NCBI RefSeq assembly: GCF_020144925.1
Contig: NZ_NSLC01000014.1
Coordinates: 1 to 64,000, forward strand
Length of the DNA: 64,000 nucleotides
Direction: 5' to 3'
From: Afifella sp. IM 167
GTDB lineage: Bacteria > Pseudomonadota > Alphaproteobacteria > Rhizobiales > Afifellaceae
The notes under the pieces were generated by a model. That model saw only the letters and a program-made list of their open reading frames with translations. It searched no databases and was not told the origin of the DNA. Below are positions 26,989 to 33,800 of this stretch, one piece after another. A program made the position numbers and the translations under genes. Position 1 is the stretch's first letter; each line of letters begins with the position of its first letter.

Positions 26989-27378
26989 ATGCGGGTGGCA
27001 AGGATTCTCTTGGTCGAGGACAACGAGATGAACCGGGACATGCTGACCCGACGCCTCGTGCGAAAGGGCTACGAGGTCCTGACGGCCGTCGACGGGGCGG
27101 AGGGCCTTGCCAAGGCGGCTTCCGAACGGCCTCAGATCGTGCTCATGGATATGAGCCTGCCGGTGCTCGACGGCTGGGAAGCGACGCGCCGGCTGAAGGC
27201 GGACCCCGCAACGGCCGGCATTCCCGTCATCGCGTTGACGGCCCATGCGATGGATTCCGATCGCGACGAGGCGCTCGGCGCCGGCTGCGACGACTACGAC
27301 ACCAAGCCCATCGAGCTGCCGCGTCTGCTGGAAAAGATCACCCGCCTGCTCGATGGGGCTGCGCCCTCCGGGGCCTGA
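26989..27378 (+). CDS. Single-domain response regulator (DivK-like receiver)
   Basis: 129 residues. It is a lone receiver: E10-D11 acidic pair, phosphoacceptor Asp54 in VLMDMSLPVLDG, Thr in ALTAHAM, and Lys in DTKPIE. There is no output domain, as in DivK/CheY-type shuttles. Between the hybrid kinase and the cyclase on one strand, it probably carries phosphate between them or competes for it. The gap to the kinase is only 17 bp. Confidence 0.93.
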   Translation: MRVARILLVEDNEMNRDMLTRRLVRKGYEVLTAVDGAEGLAKAASERPQIVLMDMSLPVLDGWEATRRLKADPATAGIPVIALTAHAMDSDRDEALGAGCDDYDTKPIELPRLLEKITRLLDGAAPSGA

Positions 27379-27392
27379 GGGGACGTGACCCC

Positions 27393-28985
27393 GTGAACCG
27401 TTCGGCTGCCGATCTCGATCCCGACCTCGAGCGCCGGGCCCGGCTCGCCCTCGTCTGGGAAGACCTCGTCAATCCCGTCCGCGGCATCAGGGGCTACCAG
27501 GAGATCATTCTGGAGGAATGCCGCAAGCTCGGCGTCGTCGATCTCCTGCCTTTCTTCGAGAATGTTCTGAAGGCCGCCTCGACGCTGTCGGCCCTGGTCG
27601 ACGGTCTGCGCGACCCCGCGCCGAAGGGGGCTGCCGCGGTGGGGCAGGCGCTCGCCGATGAGGAATCGAGGCTCCGGCACGATCTGCGCACGCCGCTCAA
27701 CGCGATCATCGGCTACACCGAGATGGCGGTGGAGGACATCGACGAGTTTCCCGAAGCGATCGAGCTCCTGCCGGACATCGCCAAGCTCCTCCACGAGGCA
27801 CGCCACCTTCTCGACAGCATCGACACGATCGTCGATCTCACCCGCGACGGCAGCACGCCCGTGCCCGCCCATGGCGGTAGGGACGAGGCGGTGGTGGCCG
27901 AGCTCCTCAGCACGCTGGCGCCGTCAAGCCAGGCAGATGTGCGCGAGGTCGGCCGGGTTCTCGTCGTCGACGACAATGAATCGAACCGCGACCTCCTCGC
28001 CCGCCGCCTCCGCCAGGACGGGCACGACGTCGTCTCCGTCACCTCTGGAATCGAGGCGCTGGAGATCCTTCAGGGTGAGGCCTTCGATCTCATCCTGCTC
28101 GACCTCCTGATGCCCGGCATGAACGGACTCGATGTTCTCTTGCGGCTGAAGGCGGACGAGCGCTGGTACCAGATCCCGGTGATCGTCGTCTCCGGCCTAA
28201 ACGAGACCGGCGCGGTGCTGAAATGCATCGAGGCGGGGGCGGATGACTATCTGCCCAAGCCCTGCGACCTTGTCCTCCTGCGCGCCCGCATCAATGCCTG
28301 CCTGGAGCGCAAGCGCTGGCGCGAGCGCGAGCGCGCCTATCTCGCCGAGATCAGCGAAGAGAAGGCGAAGTCGGACCGGCTGCTGCGCAACATTCTGCCG
28401 GCGGCGATCGTGGAGCGCCTCAACGACGGCGAGACCATCATCGCCGATCGCTTCGAGGCCGTCTCCATCCTCTTTGCCGATATCGTCGGCTTCACGCCCG
28501 TGGCCGCATCCATGACGCCGGCCCATCTCGTCAACCGGCTCGACCGCATCTTCTCCGATTTCGACCTGCTGGCGACGCAGCTCGGCGTCGAGAAGATCAA
28601 GACGATCGGCGACGCCTATATGGCGGCTGCCGGCCTGCCGGAGCCGCGGCACGATCACGCCGAGGCGATGGCCGAATTCGCTCTCGGCATCCTGGAGGCG
28701 CTCCAGCGGCTGAACGTCGACGGCGGCCCGGAGCTGAAGATCAGGATCGGCATCCATTCCGGTCCGGTGGTCGCCGGCGTCATCGGCCGCCGCAAATTCA
28801 TCTACGACGTCTGGGGCGACACGGTGAATGTCGCAAGCCGGCTGGAGGCGAACGGCCTGCCGGACCGCATCCAGGTCTCGCCGCAGGTGCGCGATGCGCT
28901 GGCGCACCGTTTCAGCTTCGAGGAACGCGGCTTCATCACGCTGAAGGGCAAGGGCCGCACGGCCGCCTTCCTCCTCTCGCGCTGA
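27393..28985 (+). CDS. Receiver-adenylate/guanylate cyclase (class III) with DHp-like N-terminus
   Basis: 530 residues from GTG 27393. Residues about 85-150 resemble a kinase dimerisation/phosphoacceptor helix pair, with [17 protein letters not shown], but no HATPase follows. A receiver occupies about 185-305 with Asp237 in ILLDLLMPGMNG and Lys in YLPKPCD. A coiled linker leads to a class III cyclase domain (about 345-530) with metal Asp363 in FADIVGFTP, the second metal Asp in IKTIGDAYMA, and the RIGIHSGPVVAGVIG and VNVASRLE motifs. The product is probably cAMP. The layout suggests that phosphorylation by the hybrid kinase controls cyclic nucleotide synthesis. Confidence 0.92.
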   Translation: MNRSAADLDPDLERRARLALVWEDLVNPVRGIRGYQEIILEECRKLGVVDLLPFFENVLKAASTLSALVDGLRDPAPKGAAAVGQALADEESRLRHDLRTPLNAIIGYTEMAVEDIDEFPEAIELLPDIAKLLHEARHLLDSIDTIVDLTRDGSTPVPAHGGRDEAVVAELLSTLAPSSQADVREVGRVLVVDDNESNRDLLARRLRQDGHDVVSVTSGIEALEILQGEAFDLILLDLLMPGMNGLDVLLRLKADERWYQIPVIVVSGLNETGAVLKCIEAGADDYLPKPCDLVLLRARINACLERKRWRERERAYLAEISEEKAKSDRLLRNILPAAIVERLNDGETIIADRFEAVSILFADIVGFTPVAASMTPAHLVNRLDRIFSDFDLLATQLGVEKIKTIGDAYMAAAGLPEPRHDHAEAMAEFALGILEALQRLNVDGGPELKIRIGIHSGPVVAGVIGRRKFIYDVWGDTVNVASRLEANGLPDRIQVSPQVRDALAHRFSFEERGFITLKGKGRTAAFLLSR

Positions 28986-29004
28986 GCGCGGCAGAGCCTC
29001 GGGA

Positions 29005-29619
29005 TCAAAGCGCGCCGATCCAATCCTTGAGAATCGTGATGTCGGCCTGGGTGAGGCCATGCCCGGCGGGTAGCGTGCGGTGGGTGAGGTCCGCACCGGC
29101 CGCCGAGAGCTGCTGTGCCAGCGCCTGCGCGCTCGCCGCCGGCACGATCGGGTCGAGGGCGCCGGAAAGGAGCAGCACCGGTTTGCCGGAAAGCCCCGCC
29201 GCTTGCGTTTGCGGAAGGGTTTGCATGGCGCGCACCAGAGCGGCCCCCGCCAGCGCTTGCGGATAGAGCATCAGGACGGCCGATGCGATGTTGGCGCCGT
29301 TGGAAAAGCCGAGCGCGAGCGGTGCGCCGATGCCGTAGGCCTCCTTCGCCTCTTCGATGAAGTTGGCGAGCTCCGCTGCCCGCTGCCGTATCTCCTCCGC
29401 GTCGAAGACCCCCTCGGCGAGCCGCTTGAAGAAGCGCGGCATGCCCTCTTCCAGCACCTTTCCGCGAGGGGAAAGGAGGGCCGAGCCGGGCGCGACCGCG
29501 GCCCCGAGCGGCAGAAGATCGTCCTCGTCGCCGCCGGTGCCGTGCAGGAGGAGGATGGGCGGGCGCCCTTCGGCGCGCGCCGGCACGAAGCGGTGGATGT
29601 AGCTGAGATCGGCGTGCAT
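29005..29619 (-). CDS. Alpha/beta hydrolase (carboxylesterase/YpfH-like)
   Basis: 204 residues. The fold is recognised by LLLHGTGGDEDDLLP (oxyanion loop), nucleophile Ser in GFSNGANIA, Asp in SGALDPIVP and His in PAGHGLT. This size and sequence match the phospholipase/carboxylesterase (EstB, YpfH) group, which cleaves short carboxyl esters or acts on thioesters. It is transcribed in the same direction as, and after, a dioxygenase-type glyoxalase gene; the two occur together in quinone-detoxification units (MhqD/MhqO of Bacillus), which supports that role here. Confidence 0.88.
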   Translation of the reverse strand: MHADLSYIHRFVPARAEGRPPILLLHGTGGDEDDLLPLGAAVAPGSALLSPRGKVLEEGMPRFFKRLAEGVFDAEEIRQRAAELANFIEEAKEAYGIGAPLALGFSNGANIASAVLMLYPQALAGAALVRAMQTLPQTQAAGLSGKPVLLLSGALDPIVPAASAQALAQQLSAAGADLTHRTLPAGHGLTQADITILKDWIGAL

Positions 29620-29666
29620 GGCGGCTTTCTCCGGGCAGAGGCCCCTCCCGCCGGAGCGGGAACGGC

Positions 29667-30608
29667 TCAGCCGAGCGGCGGCAGGACCTTTTCGATTTCG
29701 GCGCGGTGCGGCTCGAGGCCTTTCGGCAGCTTCAGCGCCGTGCCGAGTGCGTCGGCGGGCTCGTCGATGGCAAAGCCCGGATCGTCGGTGGCGATCTCGA
29801 AGAGCACGCCGCCCGGCTCGCGGAAATAGACCGAGCGGAAATAGGCGCGGTCCTTCTGCTCGGTTGTGGGGATGCCGTGTTCCTCGGTGAGCCGGCGCGC
29901 CATGCGGGCCTGTCCCTCCTCGTCGGCGCGGAAGGCGACGTGGTGGACCGTCCCGCGGCCCGACCTGCCACGAAGGAATCCTCCGGCATGATGCAGATCG
30001 ACATAGCGTCCGACGCCGGCCTCCTCGGCGACATAGCGAGTGAGCGTGCCCTCCCGGTCCATTTCGCGAAAGCCCAGAACGTCCGTCACGATGGCGGCCG
30101 TCGGCCCGGTATCTTCCAGAAGGAGGCTGATCCCGTGGAGGCCGCGGATGGCGTGCTCGGCCGGCACTTCCTCGTCGCTCCAGCCGGGCTCGTTTTCGAT
30201 TCCGGCGAGGGCGACGAGCGAGATGCGCATGCCGTCCGGGTCCTTCATCGCGAGGACCGTCTCGCCGAAGCGCTGGAAGGGGGTCTCATGGGCGATGCCG
30301 GCCGACAGGAGCCGGTGCGTCCAGAAGCCGAGCGATGCCTGCGGAATGCGAAAGGCCGTCTCCTGCGTCTCCCCGATTCCGACGCGGCCGGCAGCCGCAT
30401 GTTCCCAGGGGAAGAAGGTCAGGATCGAGCCGGGCTGGCCGGTCTCGTCGCCGAAATAGAGGTGGTAGGTGGTGGGATCGTCGAAATTGACCGTCTTCTT
30501 CACCAGCCGCATGCCGAGAGTGTGTCGGTAGAAATCGAGGTTGCGCGAAGCGGGCCCTGCAATCGCGGTAACGTGATGAATGCCGGTGTGGTCCACGAGA
30601 CCCTCCAT
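29667..30608 (-). CDS. Ring-cleaving dioxygenase-type VOC protein (MhqO/MhqA-like)
   Basis: 313 residues with two tandem vicinal-oxygen-chelate modules. Metal ligands are His in GIHHVTAI (about 11) of the first half, His in TVHHVAFRA of the second, and Glu in VLFEIATD; the pattern is that of MhqO-like extradiol dioxygenases, which are thought to open the ring of hydroquinones. With the adjacent esterase it forms a two-gene quinone-response unit like MhqD/MhqO, normally induced by electrophiles; no MarR-type regulator is present here. The start has no clear Shine-Dalgarno site. Confidence 0.88.
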   Translation of the reverse strand: MEGLVDHTGIHHVTAIAGPASRNLDFYRHTLGMRLVKKTVNFDDPTTYHLYFGDETGQPGSILTFFPWEHAAAGRVGIGETQETAFRIPQASLGFWTHRLLSAGIAHETPFQRFGETVLAMKDPDGMRISLVALAGIENEPGWSDEEVPAEHAIRGLHGISLLLEDTGPTAAIVTDVLGFREMDREGTLTRYVAEEAGVGRYVDLHHAGGFLRGRSGRGTVHHVAFRADEEGQARMARRLTEEHGIPTTEQKDRAYFRSVYFREPGGVLFEIATDDPGFAIDEPADALGTALKLPKGLEPHRAEIEKVLPPLG

Positions 30609-30856
30609 GTGATCGGGAGGGCCTTACGCGTCCCTCGCCTGGGCGAAAGATAGGCCGCAGGGAAAATCGCGCCACACGGCGGCAGGTTGCATCGGCGAAA
30701 CACGCGCAAATCTTCCGTGAAACCTTCCTGAAGCTTGCACCGTAGAGGTGAGTCAGCTGAATGCGGGCGCTAAATCCTAGAATGTGTATAGCGTCTTTAA
30801 TGAAACCGTAAGATGCATTCGGCCTAGAGTTTCGCTCTAAAGGCAGGAGTCCGTTT
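30609..30856 (+). promoter_or_regulatory. Leader region of the secretion operon, with small hairpin at 30823-30844
   Basis: The 248-bp divergent gap holds an AT-rich stretch at about 30770-30815 that is the likely promoter area, but I cannot place a convincing -35/-10 pair. A short stem TAGAG/CTCTA flanked by CC/GG (30823-30844) lies just before the AGGAG ribosome binding site of the repeat-protein gene, where it could affect translation. Confidence 0.35.
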
Positions 30857-33800
30857 ATGGCTGGCGCACCGACCGAAGGTTCGGCTCTCGAATCGAAGTT
30901 GTACGAAGCGATCGACATTCTTGAAAACACTGGCGTGGTGAACGGCGTGAACGTCAGTTCGGCCTCTCTCGCCGAGACTGTGGCGGCGAGCCCGCTGACC
31001 GGGGCGGAGTTTTCTCCCCGTCTCGGCGATTTCACCAATGTCGTGGCGAGCCTTGGTTCGGATGGGACAACCGGCACGGCGGCCGGCGTGGCGCCTTTGG
31101 ATTTTGAAGGGGTTGCGGCTACCGGCACGAGCGCTGAAACGAGAGCCCCGACATCGATCGACGTTCAGGCGACCGATATCGAAGGCGTCGATCTCAGCGC
31201 GCTCGCGGTCTCTGCAGGCTCCCTGGGTGGCGGCGCAGGCGATGCGGCATCCGGTGTTGCGGCCAATCTCGGCAACGTCACGGTGGATTTTTCCGGCCTC
31301 CAGGTCGACCCCGACGCTCTTTCCGGCGGTGACGAAGATACGCTTTTCTCCACGGACGATGCGGGTTCGTCTTCCGACGAAGGCGCTATGGACGATCCCG
31401 CCGATGACGGGGTCGGCGGCGATCCCGGTGACGGGGGAGACGGAGATGGCGGCGGTTCGGGCAGCGGCGATGGAGACGGCGACGGTGCGGGCGGAGGCGG
31501 CTCGGGCGGAGGTGGCTCGGGCGGCGGAGATGGCGACATCGACCTCGTCCTCGACACCGATGTCGATCTGCCCCTGGTGGACGAGGTGGATGTCGACGCC
31601 GAGGTGATCCTCGATCCGATCGAGGAAATCGTTGGCGACATCGATATCGAAGTCGGGACGGACATCGATCTGGACGACGTGCTGGATGATCCTCTCGATG
31701 TGGTCGGCGATCTCCTCGATGGAGCCATCGACGATCTCTTCGGCGACGGCGACACGGGCGAGGGCGATACCGATCTGGTTCTCGACGCCGATCTGGGTCT
31801 GCCCCTCGTGGACGACATCGCCGTGGATTTGGAAGTGATTCTCGATCCGGTGGAAGAGATCGTCGGCGACATCGACATCGATGTGGTGGCCGATCTCGAC
31901 CTCGAAGACGTCGTGGGCGACACGCTGGAAACGGTGGGCGATACGGTCGGCGGCGTGACGGACATCGTCGATGGCGTCATCGGCGGTGGTGATGGCGGTG
32001 ATGGCGGTCTTCTGGGCGGCGGCCTCCTCGGCGATGGCGATACGGGCGACGGCGATACCGATCTCGTTCTCGATGCGGATCTGGGTCTGCCGCTCGTGGA
32101 CGACATCGACGTGGATGCGGAAGTGATCCTCGATCCGGTGGAGGAGATCGTCGGCGATATCGACATCGACGTGGTGGCCGATCTCGATCTCGAAAACGCC
32201 GTGGACGACACGCTGGAAACGGTCGGCGAGACGGTCGGCGGCGTGACGGACATCGTCGATGGCGCCCTCGGCGGTGGAGACGGCGGTGGTCTTCTGGGCG
32301 GAGGCCTCCTCGGCGACGGCGACACCGGCGACGGCGATACCGATCTCGTTCTCGATGCGGATCTGGGTCTGCCTCTCGTGGATGACATTGCTGCCGATGC
32401 AGAGGTGATCCTCGATCCGGTGGAGGAGATCGTCGGCGATATCGACATCGACGTGGTGGCCGATCTCGATCTCGAAGACGCCGTGGACGACACGCTGGAA
32501 ACGGTGGGCGAGACGGTCGGCGGCGTGACGGACATCGTCGATGGCGCCCTCGGCGGTGGAGACGGCGGTGGTCTTCTGGGCGGAGGCCTCCTCGGCGACG
32601 GCGACACCGGCGACGGCGATACCGATCTCGTTCTCGATGCGGATCTGGGTCTGCCCCTCGTCGACGACATCGACGTGGATGCGGAAGTGATCCTCGATCC
32701 GGTGGAGGAGATCGTCGGCGACATCGATATCGATGTGGTGGCCGATCTCGACCTCTCCGGCACCGACGATGCTGCCGGTGACCTGACCGGCGCGGTGGGC
32801 GACACCCTGGATGGTGCGACCGATGCCGTGGGCGATACAGCCGGCGAACTGACGGACGGTCTTCTCGGCGGTGGCGACACCGGTGACGGCGGCGGCCTCC
32901 TCGGAGACAGCCTGCTGGGCGACGGCAACACGGGCGAGGGCGATACCGACCTGGTGTTTGACGCCGATCTGGGTCTGCCCCTCGTGGACGACATTGCTGC
33001 CGATGCGGAAGTGATCCTCGATCCGGTGGAGGAGATCGTCGGCGACATCGACATCGATGTCGTGGCCGATCTCGACCTCTCCGGCACCGACGATGCTGCC
33101 GGTGACCTGACCGGCGATCTCACCGGCGCGGCCGATGATCTGACCGGTGCCGTCGACGACACGGCCAGTGATCTGACCGGCGTGGTGGGCGACACTCTCG
33201 ACGGTGTGACCGACGGCGTGGAAGAGGCGGCTGGCGATCTCCTGGCCGGCGATCCTCTCGCGGGTGAACCTCTCACCGGTGACGGCGGCGGTCTCCTTGG
33301 AGACAGCCTGCTCGGCGATGGCGAGACGGGTGAGGGCGATACCGACCTGGTGCTCGACGCCGATCTCGATCTGCCCCTCGTGGAAGACGACGTCACGGCG
33401 GATGCAGAGGTGATCCTCGATCCGGTGGAGGAGATCGTTGGCGATATCGACATCGATGTCGTGGCCGATATCGACCTCTCCGGCACCGACGATGCTGCCG
33501 GTGACCTGACCGGCGCGGTGGACGACACCCTGGATGGTGCGACCGATGCCGTGGGCGATACAGCCGGCGAACTGACGGACGGTCTTCTCGGCGGTGGCGA
33601 CACCGGTGACGGCGGTAGCCTCCTCGGTGACTCCCTGCTGGGCGACGGCGCGACGGGCGAGGGCGATACCGATCTGGTTCTCGACGCCGATCTGGGTCTT
33701 CCCCTCGTGGACGACGTCACGGCGGATGCGGAGGTGATCCTCGATCCGGTGGAGGAGATCGTCGGCGACATCGACATCAACGTCGTGGCCGATCTCGACC

